Made by a program: the position numbers and the translations under genes. Shown piece after piece: positions 18,920 to 26,799 of a DNA stretch of 64,000 nt. The DNA is from Modicisalibacter ilicicola DSM 19980 (lineage in GTDB: Bacteria; Pseudomonadota; Gammaproteobacteria; Pseudomonadales; Halomonadaceae): NCBI RefSeq assembly GCF_900128925.1, contig NZ_FQUJ01000010.1:102583-166582 (forward strand). Direction: 5' to 3'. The notes under the pieces were generated by a model. It saw only the letters and a program-made list of their open reading frames with translations. It ran no database searches and was not told the origin of the DNA. How positions within the stretch are numbered: position 1 is the stretch's first letter; each line of letters starts with the position of its first letter.

Positions 18920-21900
18920 CATCCTTTCAGCGACCCGCCGACGACCGCCACGATGGCGCGTTGGCCGCCTACGAGCAGCCGTGTCGTGACAGCGAAGAAG
19001 GCGCCAACTGCCCATTGCTGGAGCGCAAGGTCCAGCTATTGCCGCTACGCTACGGGATCGTCGAGGAGCTCCTTCCCGGCATCGGCATGCCCTATACGCT
19101 CGACGCCCGCCCGCTGGGCATTCGCCTGCTGCGCAACGGCTATCTTTATGTGCTGGACTCGACCGACAACTCACTCGCGGAGTACGAATTTCGCGACCAA
19201 GGCAACACCATCAGCGGCAAGCTCGAGTACCAGACCGATCGCACACTGTATGTCGGCTTCTCCGAAGTCCCATGGACCGAACGCAAGCGCGCCCAGGTAC
19301 GTAACAGCACCAAGGATCGCGATGCCTTCATGCAGATGGTCGATCTCTCCGGTGCCAATCCCATTACCGGGGGCGGGGCTCAGCTCATTACCACTTCCCA
19401 GGCCGAACAGTGGGTCGCCGAGTTTGCCGAAGACGTCCAACCCGCCGCCATCGAAGACGGCCATGAACAGGAAGGCGAGCCCTATCACTGGGAGAACGAG
19501 CCCTACTACCACAAGACACGCCTGGGCAAGCTACTCAAGCAGCACCGGGTCGCCGATCGCGATGAATGCCTGTGCCTGATCTTGCGTGATGACCTCGGCG
19601 TGATGCGCGATCTGGCGAACCACCAAGACCACGTGGTCGACTGGGTCGAGACCTGGGCGAATGAAAACGACGGGCGCACCGAGCGCGATTATCTGCTCGG
19701 CTGTTACATCGAGTCGATCACCCAGTTGAGCAGCGACGAACTTGAGGCGCTGGCCAGCGCGGAAAAAGATACTGAGCGCCAGCCAATGTGGGACGACCTC
19801 ACGGCGATGGACGATACGTCTCGGGAACAAACACGCCAGTCCATACTCGACTACCTAAACGATAATACGCCACTGCTACGGCCCAACGATCCCGATTTGC
19901 CTTCTGAGCTGAGAGCCCAGATTCTCGAGAACTCAAAAGGTGTCGACCGCGCCGATTATGCCTATCAGGGCGGCAGCGCTGATTATCGTGACGTCATCCA
20001 GCGTCGACAGGCGACCACTATCCAGCGTTATCAGGCACGCCAGGCATTGCAGGAAGCCGACCCGGGCTTTGTTGGTGCGCACCTGGACAGGCTGGTCAAT
20101 GCCAAGCGTGAGCATGATCGCCGCGTTCACGATATTCTCGAGGGTGCCAATTTCGGTCAGCGCGGCATCAATGAGCTGATCAACCGGCCCAGGATGGATG
20201 CCTTTGTCGACCAGCAGCGCGAGAAGCTCGCCCGCTGGAATACTCTGCTCGACCGCATCACCGCCGACCGGGTCGACATGCTGTGCAGCGATCGCTTCCA
20301 TGTGGCCGCCTGGCATTTCGATGCCCAAGACAACCAACAACTGGAAGCCGCCTTTGCCGCCGAATACAGTTGCATGCGGGATATCTGCCGTAGCGATGAG
20401 GCCAATGAACAGATATATGCCTGGCTAGAAGACAACCCACATAATGACCGCCCATTGCTGTACACCTTGTCGCTTGAGGAACAGACGACACTGACCAAGC
20501 AGTATGCCGACATCTTCGCGGCCGGCTATAAAGTCATTACCAATGCCCCCGAGTGGCTGGAAAAGCTTAAAAATATCGAACACGGCAGTCTACCGGATAT
20601 TGCCTCCCTGCCTGAGAATGTCCACGCTCTCGCCGATGGCGCACGCGCCAACCTGAACCCGGCATTGGGAATTGGCATTGCAAAAGCTCTGGAACCGCTT
20701 TATCAGGTGACAGGCCATGCACTACCTCCACTGGAAGCGCTATTTCGCCCCATGCCAAGATTGCTGGCAGCGCGCATCCTCGATGCCACCGCCCGTGGAG
20801 ATTTCGAGTTCCAGGTCTCTTCCACCGAGGAACTGCATGATTTTCGCGCCACCCTCCAGCGAGTTCTCGGGTTGCGTGAACGGCTTCTTTACGTCAATCG
20901 TCGACATGATCAAACCAAGGCAAGACGAGGGCATCGCTCTGCCGAGGCGCGGGACTTGCTCGGTGAACGACGCGCAATACAACGCCAGCTCGCCACGCAA
21001 GAAGAAGCCTTGGCCCGAGCGCTCAGCCCTGTGGCGGATTCTTCGGGTGAGCGTATCTCTCTTGCAGAGGGTAGTGCCGGTCGCGCAGGTCTAACGCTGG
21101 TATTGCCCGCCAACCAGCAGCAGCACGTCAGCGGAATGGTTCGCAACCTGCGTCAGGGCATCAACAGCGCCCCACGAATGGCCCTGGCCGGCGACGGCCT
21201 GGCGCTGGCTATTTTTATGGTACAGGCAGTCAATCTATGGGGCGCGATCGAGGCATTAAACCAATTGTCAAATCGTGATGGGGAAAGTCCAGATTACTTG
21301 GCTCGAAAGAGGCAGGCGTGGGCGGCATTCTTCGCTACGGGAGCAGCAGGGTTTCTTGCCGCCCAAGGGGTTGGCCATACCGCCTTGAGCACCCAAGCAC
21401 GGGTGCTAGGCCAGGCGCTTCAGAAAACCGCTTCCGAAAAAGTTTATACCCAACTCGGCAAACTGCATCTCGGGTTAGGATTCGCGGGCTATGGCGCGGG
21501 GTTCCTTGCCGCTGGTTACAATCTCTATTCCAATCATGGCAACTGGCAAAGTGCCGTGCGCAGCGGCAACCATAAAGCTCAGGGTGCCGCATTGTTAGCC
21601 ATGAGTGGTAACGCCAGCATGATGGGTGCTTATGGCTATGGTTTTGGAAGCAACGTACTCGCAGGGCTTGCCGTGCGTAGTGGTAAGATCACTTGGGCCA
21701 TGGCGGGTGCCCGTCTGGCAAACGTATTCGGGCGCGTCAACCTGATTGGCCTTGCCGCCACCGTGCTGGAACTCGGCGGCACCTGGTTATACAACCGTCA
21801 CAATCTCAGCGCCCACGATACCTGGTTACAGCACACACCCTGGGGACAAGAAGCTGGCGACGAATCTCTTGACTATTATTTGCAGACATTACGGGCCAGT

Positions 21901-22461
21901 GTCCAGCCAACGCATATCACTCTTGAGCCGCACTATGCCGATACCGGCATGGGGGGCTGGTTCAATCACGCCACGCGTTGGGCGCGCGATCCAAGCCACT
22001 ACACCTTGAAGCTGACATTGCCCAGCATTACCCGGCAAATGCTCCAGGCTCCACTCGACGGCCAAGCTCCGGTCAGGTTGTCGTTCAGGGTATCACTGGT
22101 GCAGCCGGCCAAATTCAACCAGCGCACTGGCATCACACTCGCATCGGAGCGCTGGGTGCCCACCGAGTCACTGACCGACGCTCTAACGCTTCGACTGGCA
22201 ACGGATCAACCGGGCATCAGCCTGGTCGGAGCTATTGCAGCTCATGAACGCACATCACATGGCTACAAAACCGAGCACATCGTCGTCGGTATTCGCGTCG
22301 AATGGCTCGATGGCACAGGCAGTTATGGCAACCCCAGTGATCAAACCATCTATCTCGATCCAGCCGGCGGTACGGGCCCGGACAAGCGATATACTCCGGG
22401 CGATGTCGATATCAGGCGTATGCAACAGGATTGGCAACGCCTTGATATCGGGTCGTGGTAA
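18916..22461 (+). CDS. VasX/MIX-like pore-forming T6SS effector
   Basis: An 1181-aa protein whose N-terminus resembles the VasX N-terminal region: NCPLL near 31-35, LLPLRYGIVE at 41-50 and a MIX-like motif LRNGYLYVL at 72-80. A long helical middle follows. The C-terminal third contains several hydrophobic segments (about 757-780, 803-825, 849-872, 890-920, 941-960), then a soluble beta-rich tail to 1181. This layout matches membrane-targeting effectors such as VasX, and pore formation is inferred. AAGGAG precedes the ATG, which overlaps the chaperone stop. The last ~390 residues are duplicated downstream at 23620-24806. The start to about residue 795 has no second copy. Confidence 0.82.
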   Translation: MTSFQRPADDRHDGALAAYEQPCRDSEEGANCPLLERKVQLLPLRYGIVEELLPGIGMPYTLDARPLGIRLLRNGYLYVLDSTDNSLAEYEFRDQGNTISGKLEYQTDRTLYVGFSEVPWTERKRAQVRNSTKDRDAFMQMVDLSGANPITGGGAQLITTSQAEQWVAEFAEDVQPAAIEDGHEQEGEPYHWENEPYYHKTRLGKLLKQHRVADRDECLCLILRDDLGVMRDLANHQDHVVDWVETWANENDGRTERDYLLGCYIESITQLSSDELEALASAEKDTERQPMWDDLTAMDDTSREQTRQSILDYLNDNTPLLRPNDPDLPSELRAQILENSKGVDRADYAYQGGSADYRDVIQRRQATTIQRYQARQALQEADPGFVGAHLDRLVNAKREHDRRVHDILEGANFGQRGINELINRPRMDAFVDQQREKLARWNTLLDRITADRVDMLCSDRFHVAAWHFDAQDNQQLEAAFAAEYSCMRDICRSDEANEQIYAWLEDNPHNDRPLLYTLSLEEQTTLTKQYADIFAAGYKVITNAPEWLEKLKNIEHGSLPDIASLPENVHALADGARANLNPALGIGIAKALEPLYQVTGHALPPLEALFRPMPRLLAARILDATARGDFEFQVSSTEELHDFRATLQRVLGLRERLLYVNRRHDQTKARRGHRSAEARDLLGERRAIQRQLATQEEALARALSPVADSSGERISLAEGSAGRAGLTLVLPANQQQHVSGMVRNLRQGINSAPRMALAGDGLALAIFMVQAVNLWGAIEALNQLSNRDGESPDYLARKRQAWAAFFATGAAGFLAAQGVGHTALSTQARVLGQALQKTASEKVYTQLGKLHLGLGFAGYGAGFLAAGYNLYSNHGNWQSAVRSGNHKAQGAALLAMSGNASMMGAYGYGFGSNVLAGLAVRSGKITWAMAGARLANVFGRVNLIGLAATVLELGGTWLYNRHNLSAHDTWLQHTPWGQEAGDESLDYYLQTLRASVQPTHITLEPHYADTGMGGWFNHATRWARDPSHYTLKLTLPSITRQMLQAPLDGQAPVRLSFRVSLVQPAKFNQRTGITLASERWVPTESLTDALTLRLATDQPGISLVGAIAAHERTSHGYKTEHIVVGIRVEWLDGTGSYGNPSDQTIYLDPAGGTGPDKRYTPGDVDIRRMQQDWQRLDIGSW
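21522..21561 (+). repeat. 40-bp block identical to 23903-23942
   Basis: Inside the effector gene, these 40 bases recur perfectly at 23903-23942 in the orphan effector C-terminus. Flanking sequence is similar but clearly diverged. It encodes the conserved LYSNHGNWQSAVR segment after the third hydrophobic helix. It is a likely site for homologous exchange between the two copies. Confidence 0.93.
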
Positions 22462-22478
22462 CCAGGAAGGAAAAAACA

Positions 22479-23615
22479 ATGAGCCGTGACACATCCACCA
22501 AGGACTTGCCCAAGCCAGAGCTGAATCAACCTCGCCGCGCCGGCGACAGCGAGCGTCAGTCCGGCAGCCGGATCACTTATCTGGCGCCGTTACCGTTGCC
22601 GACCGGCTATCCGAAGAGGGATTATCTCAAGGCCATCGACGAGATCAACGATACCTGGCTGGACTATGGCGCCGGCTGGCCTACGGTATTTGGTTGGCAA
22701 CTGATTCTGGGGGGCACTGTCGGCCTTTTACTGATGTGCGTAGCTATTATTCCGTTACTAATGTCGGCCATGACCTATAGCGAGGCTTACCCTTTCATGG
22801 GTGAATTAGCAATCAACGTCGATATGGGCATTACCACTGCCTTCTGGGGTGGAGGAGCACTATTTCTCATCGCACTCTCGGTTGTTTTTTATGCCCACCA
22901 GCAACGCAAAAGTATCATCCCGGTACGTTTCAACCGCGAGCGTCGCGAAGTGTGCTTTGTACCGGAAGGCCTCCAAGGACATGAAGCGCCGGTTTTCGTG
23001 CCCTGGGAATCGTTGATGGCCTGGGTGATCGAGGGCCGCGGCGCTAGCGAGTACGGCGCGATGCAGCAATATGGCTTTGGACTAGGCTATGCACATCCCA
23101 AGACCGGGAAGTGGCTGACGCTGGAGTTCATGACGCCCGGCCTGCCACTGGCCATCAGCAGTTGGGAAGCGATTCGCGCCTATATGGAGTACGAAGTGAA
23201 CTCGCTACGCGAAATCCAGGACCCTGAAGGGTTGCGAGGCCCCGACGACCCTCCCTACGAAGGTCTGCACACCTTGCGCAACGCTCGCCGGAATCTCAAT
23301 GAGCGACGCCGCAACGGTGAGGTGGGCTGGTTATATGCGCTATGCTGGTACCTGTTCGATATCATTGAGTTGTGGAACCTGCCCGGCTATCTGGCCGAGT
23401 GGGAAACCCGCCGTCTCAAGAAAACCCGGCCCAAGCTACGTCCTCAAGCAATGGAGGAATGGTCGAAGCCGCTCCCCGAAGAACATTGGGCCCCACCTAG
23501 CGAAGGACTGACGCGCCTTTCAGCCGAGGTAACTCGGCTGCGGGAACAACAACCCAATCGTTCGATTGACCAGATCTTTGCCGAGGTTTATCAGCAGGAA
23601 AGGCTCACGGCGTAA
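22479..23615 (+). CDS. Predicted membrane immunity protein 1 for the VasX-like effector
   Basis: A 378-aa protein with two predicted transmembrane helices (about 77-100 and 117-138) after a ~70-residue N-terminal region, and a cytoplasmic C-terminal domain. Distinctive motifs are PVRFNRERREVCFVP and YMEYEVNSLREIQDP. It resembles DUF6708-type proteins found beside T6SS effectors; that family name is from memory. A GGAAGG site precedes the ATG at 22479; an upstream GTG at 22455 is less likely. It is homologous throughout to the product of 24815-26023. Integral-membrane immunity fits a pore-forming toxin. The immunity role is inferred from position and pairing. Confidence 0.75.
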   Translation: MSRDTSTKDLPKPELNQPRRAGDSERQSGSRITYLAPLPLPTGYPKRDYLKAIDEINDTWLDYGAGWPTVFGWQLILGGTVGLLLMCVAIIPLLMSAMTYSEAYPFMGELAINVDMGITTAFWGGGALFLIALSVVFYAHQQRKSIIPVRFNRERREVCFVPEGLQGHEAPVFVPWESLMAWVIEGRGASEYGAMQQYGFGLGYAHPKTGKWLTLEFMTPGLPLAISSWEAIRAYMEYEVNSLREIQDPEGLRGPDDPPYEGLHTLRNARRNLNERRRNGEVGWLYALCWYLFDIIELWNLPGYLAEWETRRLKKTRPKLRPQAMEEWSKPLPEEHWAPPSEGLTRLSAEVTRLREQQPNRSIDQIFAEVYQQERLTA

Positions 23616-23619
23616 CAGG

Positions 23620-24806
23620 ATGAACACTACGTCCCCTGGCTTCGTCTTCCGCCATGACGTGGGAACGCCAGAACATCAGGCGAGACGCGGGCGAGTCGTT
23701 GGGGCGCTGGTGACCGCCGGAGCTGCAGGATTTCTTGCCGCTCAATGGGTTGGTCATACAGCGCTGACTACCCAGGCTCGAGTGCTAGGTCAGGCGCTGC
23801 AAAAAAAGCCGCTTCTGAACGTGTTTATACCCAGCTCGGCAAACTGCATCTAGGGCTCGGATTCGTGGGTTATTTATCAGGCTTCATCACTGCGAGTTAC
23901 AGTCTCTATTCCAATCATGGCAACTGGCAAAGTGCCGTGCGCTACGGCAACCAGAATTCCCAACATGCCGCAATGGCCAGCGTATTGGGGGCCAGTGGCA
24001 TGCTAGGCGCCAATGCCTATGGCTTGGCCAGCACCCTCCATGCGGGGGCGTCGGTGATGCTAAAAAGGGCCACCTGGGCCGCCGCAGGCGCTCGCTTGAG
24101 CACGGTCTTCGCGCGCTTCAATCTCGCCGGGGCGCTCTTCACGGTGCTGGAGCTGGGCGGAAGCTGGCTCTACAACTATTACAGCACCAGCCGCCACGAC
24201 AACTGGTTGCTCGGCACCCCTTGGAGCCGCGATCCCGAGACGAAAACCGATGTCTCGCTACACGACTACCAGCATCAGCTTCAAGCGTTGGCACAAGCGC
24301 CCAAGATCAACGTCAGCATCGAGAACCACGACAGCTGGTGGAAAGCGGCCCTTACCGGGCCAAAATCGATCGCCCTCGCCCTATCCTCACCGGCCATTGG
24401 TTTGAATGATTTGCTTGCTCCACTTGGCGGTCAGGCAAGCGTCAAGCTCTCGTTGGCGGGTTATCAGGTGCAGCCAGAATATCATGGCCGCAACTACGCA
24501 CCCGAATATTGGGTCGTCGCGACGGACAAGGTGACCGCGGAGATTGAGTTTACTGAAGATGCCCCTCTGGTCTTGCGCTTTGCACTGCCCGAGCCTGCCT
24601 CGACACCCTATGGCCGTCGTACCCGCGACCTGGTCATCGCCGTTCGACTGGAGCGTCTGAATGACGATGGACAGTACCAGGGCCACGAGTATCATATCCG
24701 CGTCACGCCGCACGGGGGAGAAGGTGATTACACCCCCTCTGAAGTCGCCATCCGCGGCCAAAGCGCACCCTGGTACATCATCGATCCACTTTTTCTGACT
24801 TCATAA
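23620..24806 (+). pseudogene. Orphan effector C-terminal module, split by a -1 frameshift
   Basis: A second, diverged copy of the effector's last ~390 residues without the VasX/MIX N-terminus. Frame one runs from ATG 23620 to a TAG at 23851-23853 and carries the first shared helix (TAGAAGFLAAQ). At 23802-23808 the sequence is A AAA AAG in zero frame. A -1 slip there continues as AASERVYTQLGKL, matching the effector's TASEKVYTQLGKL, and stays open to 24806, giving ~395 residues. It may be a pseudogene, a store of toxin sequence for C-terminal exchange, or a programmed-frameshift gene. A one-base sequencing error in the seven-A run is also possible. It is followed by its own immunity gene. Confidence 0.82.
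23903..23942 (+). repeat. 40-bp block identical to 21522-21561
   Basis: Second copy of the perfect 40-base match, 2,381 bp downstream in the same orientation. Recombination between the copies would delete effector end plus immunity 1 and fuse the orphan C-terminus onto the full-length effector, keeping immunity 2. Confidence 0.93.
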
Positions 24807-24814
24807 GGTAGCCC

Positions 24815-26023
24815 ATGGCCGCTAGCGAACCTCAAACGCCGCCGCCCGATATCCATCAGACCTATCGGGCTGGTGATATCACCCCTTTCCCGACGGGCAA
24901 GCGCACCTTCCTGTCGCCCTTGCCGTTGCCCACCAAGACGGCGCCACTGGATTTCAATCACGTGATCGGGGAACTCAACGATACCTATCTGGATATCGGG
25001 GGGGGGTTACCCACGGCATTTACTTGGCAACTGACGTTAGGTGGGCCTTTTACTAGCTTTTTAATAATGGCTTTAATTTTTCCTCTTTTTTCTGCCACGT
25101 TGACGTCAGGCGAAGGGTACTCTTTCTCGAGTGAATTCATGGCTTTTTTTGAGGTTGGATTCGAGCAGGGAAGTTGGGCAGGGGGGCTAACGCTTGCCCT
25201 CGCCTTGATCATCAAATGCCATCACCACCTCAAAGCCCGCAGCGCTCTTCCCACCCGCTTCAACCGTCAGCGCCGTGAAGTCTATTTCGTGCCCGAGGAT
25301 GGCAAGACACCCATCGTGGTGCCCTGGGAGTCCGTCGCTGCCTGGATCACCCAAGCTCAGGGCGTGACCCAATACGGCGTGCAGCGCCAGTATGGCCTGG
25401 GCATCGGGTTCTACGATCCCGCCACGCAGCAACCCCATCACCTGGAAATGCCCATGCCCGGCTTGCCCTTGGCACTCGGCCTGTGGGAGGCGATCCGTGG
25501 TTACATGGAATATGAGGTGAACTCGCTGCAGGAGATTCAGGACCCCCACGGCCTGCAACGCCCCGGTGATCCTCCCCATGAAGGCGTGCATACCTTCTAC
25601 AACGCCCGGGATCGCCTGCATCGGCGTTATCGCGACAACGAGATCGGCCTGTTCCGAGTGACCATGTGGTACCTGTGGCACATTCTCGATCTCTGGACGA
25701 TCCCGCACCATGTCACCGAGTGGGAAATCCGCGCGCTGCAAAAGGCCGGTCGCAAGGCGTTGCCCGAGGCCATGCAGGCCTGGTCACAACCGCTTCCCGA
25801 AAGCGAATGGGCCCAACCCAGCGAAGAACTCAAACGCCTTTCCGCCCAGGTTGATGCGCTTTACCAGCGGCGTCCACCCGGTGATATCACCGCGATCTTT
25901 GCCGAGGTTTATGAGAAAGAAAAAGCTAACGGCGTGAGGGGGCCTGGAGGTGTCTACGAAACCCGGGGCGATTCAGAGGTGTACTTCCCACAACCACTGA
26001 CACAGGCGGCCCGACGCCGATGA
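24815..26023 (+). CDS. Predicted membrane immunity protein 2, C-terminus extended by IS relic
   Basis: A 402-aa paralogue of the protein at 22479-23615. They share NDTYLDIGGGLPTAFTWQL-like, RFNRQRREVYFVPE and YMEYEVNSLQEIQDP motifs and two transmembrane helices in the same places (about 70-95, 115-132). The helix-coding DNA around 25040-25150 is notably AT-rich. The paralogue ends shortly after IFAEVYQQERL. This one reads past the matching point for ~26 extra residues because the frame enters an IS end at about 25941-25975. It pairs with the orphan effector C-terminus just upstream, so specificity for that toxin version is inferred. Confidence 0.75.
   Translation: MAASEPQTPPPDIHQTYRAGDITPFPTGKRTFLSPLPLPTKTAPLDFNHVIGELNDTYLDIGGGLPTAFTWQLTLGGPFTSFLIMALIFPLFSATLTSGEGYSFSSEFMAFFEVGFEQGSWAGGLTLALALIIKCHHHLKARSALPTRFNRQRREVYFVPEDGKTPIVVPWESVAAWITQAQGVTQYGVQRQYGLGIGFYDPATQQPHHLEMPMPGLPLALGLWEAIRGYMEYEVNSLQEIQDPHGLQRPGDPPHEGVHTFYNARDRLHRRYRDNEIGLFRVTMWYLWHILDLWTIPHHVTEWEIRALQKAGRKALPEAMQAWSQPLPESEWAQPSEELKRLSAQVDALYQRRPPGDITAIFAEVYEKEKANGVRGPGGVYETRGDSEVYFPQPLTQAARRR
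25941..25975. mobile_element. Relic IS3-type terminal end, fused into immunity gene 2
   Basis: A ~35-bp stretch matching 34600-34634 at about 30 of 35 positions, in the same orientation: GGAGGTGTCTA, a short variable part, then CCCGGGGCGATTCA. At 34600 the same sequence lies just outside a transposase orfA start, so it is an IS end. Here only the end remains; it sits in frame inside the 3' end of the immunity gene. Confidence 0.7.
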
Positions 26024-26294
26024 TGACCCGATCTTGACCCTCACCCCATATCAGGACCGGCTATCAGTAGAAATTCCGGCGGTGTTTCGCTGGAAGTCTC
26101 CGTTCGACAGAGACTTCCAGCGAACTCCTCAGGCATTAGCCAGTTCAAGGATGAATAAAACCAGGTCGACGAGTGGTGCTTCCTGGTGGAAACCCTCTAT
26201 CGGTCTGCCGTCCGGCTGAAGCCTGGGATGCCACGTACTCACAATACTACTGCTGAAGATGCCCATGCCCGCTGCAGACCGCTCATCATGCCTT
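26024..26294. other. Non-coding junction after the T6SS island
   Basis: About 270 bases between immunity gene 2 and the MAPEG gene with no convincing gene. It contains a perfect 15-bp inverted repeat (listed separately). The remainder looks like degraded sequence beside an IS relic; no transposase could be recognised. Confidence 0.55.
26086..26124. terminator. Perfect 15-bp inverted repeat, possible terminator
   Basis: TTCGCTGGAAGTCTC at 26086-26100 and its exact complement at 26110-26124 enclose a 9-base loop. No T-run follows on either strand, so it may be a bidirectional stem rather than a classical intrinsic terminator. It would end transcripts of the T6SS/effector operon. Confidence 0.45.
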
Positions 26295-26720
26295 TTACCC
26301 CATCAACGCCGTCACGATCTGCCAGCACATCCCGAACAGACAGAGGATGCCAACCCCGTAGGCGATGGTGCGCCAGGGCTGAAGCGCCATCAGGTAGAAG
26401 ATGGTGTGCAGGATTCGTGCTGCCGTGAAGGTCATGAACAGCCAGCCCGCGGCGCCCGGGCTGGCGCCGACCCAGCCGTAGGCGACGCCGAGGGCCAGGA
26501 AGATGGGGATGTTTTCCAGGTCGTTGCGCCAGGCCATGGCGGCGCGTTGCACCGGCGCCAACTCTTCATCGAGAGGCGTACGCCCGACGAATCGGGCGTC
26601 TTCCGGGGTCTTGAAGGCTTGCTTGCCGATGCGGTGATAGGCCTGGTAGAGGGAGTTGGCAAACATCTTGAAGAACAGCACCACCGCACTGATCGCGTAC
26701 CAATAGGCGACGTCACTCAT
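26295..26720 (-). CDS. MAPEG-family membrane protein
   Basis: A 141-aa integral membrane protein with about four helices: an N-terminal helix (FFKMFANSLYQAYHR), then a polar loop rich in charged residues, an ENIPIFLALG helix and two C-terminal helices (AARILHTIFYLM). The RNDLENIPIF and ARILHT motifs are typical of MAPEG proteins, the family of microsomal glutathione transferases. A function in bacteria is not established. An in-frame Met at 26783 would add 21 residues, but the ATG at 26720 has a GGGAG-like site. Confidence 0.8.
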   Translation of the reverse strand: MSDVAYWYAISAVVLFFKMFANSLYQAYHRIGKQAFKTPEDARFVGRTPLDEELAPVQRAAMAWRNDLENIPIFLALGVAYGWVGASPGAAGWLFMTFTAARILHTIFYLMALQPWRTIAYGVGILCLFGMCWQIVTALMG

Positions 26721-26799
26721 CGGCTCCCTCTCCTCTGCCTGTGTCAACATCCCGTCGATGCCTTCAAGCGTAGCTTTTATCACCCACGCTGCACGTCAT

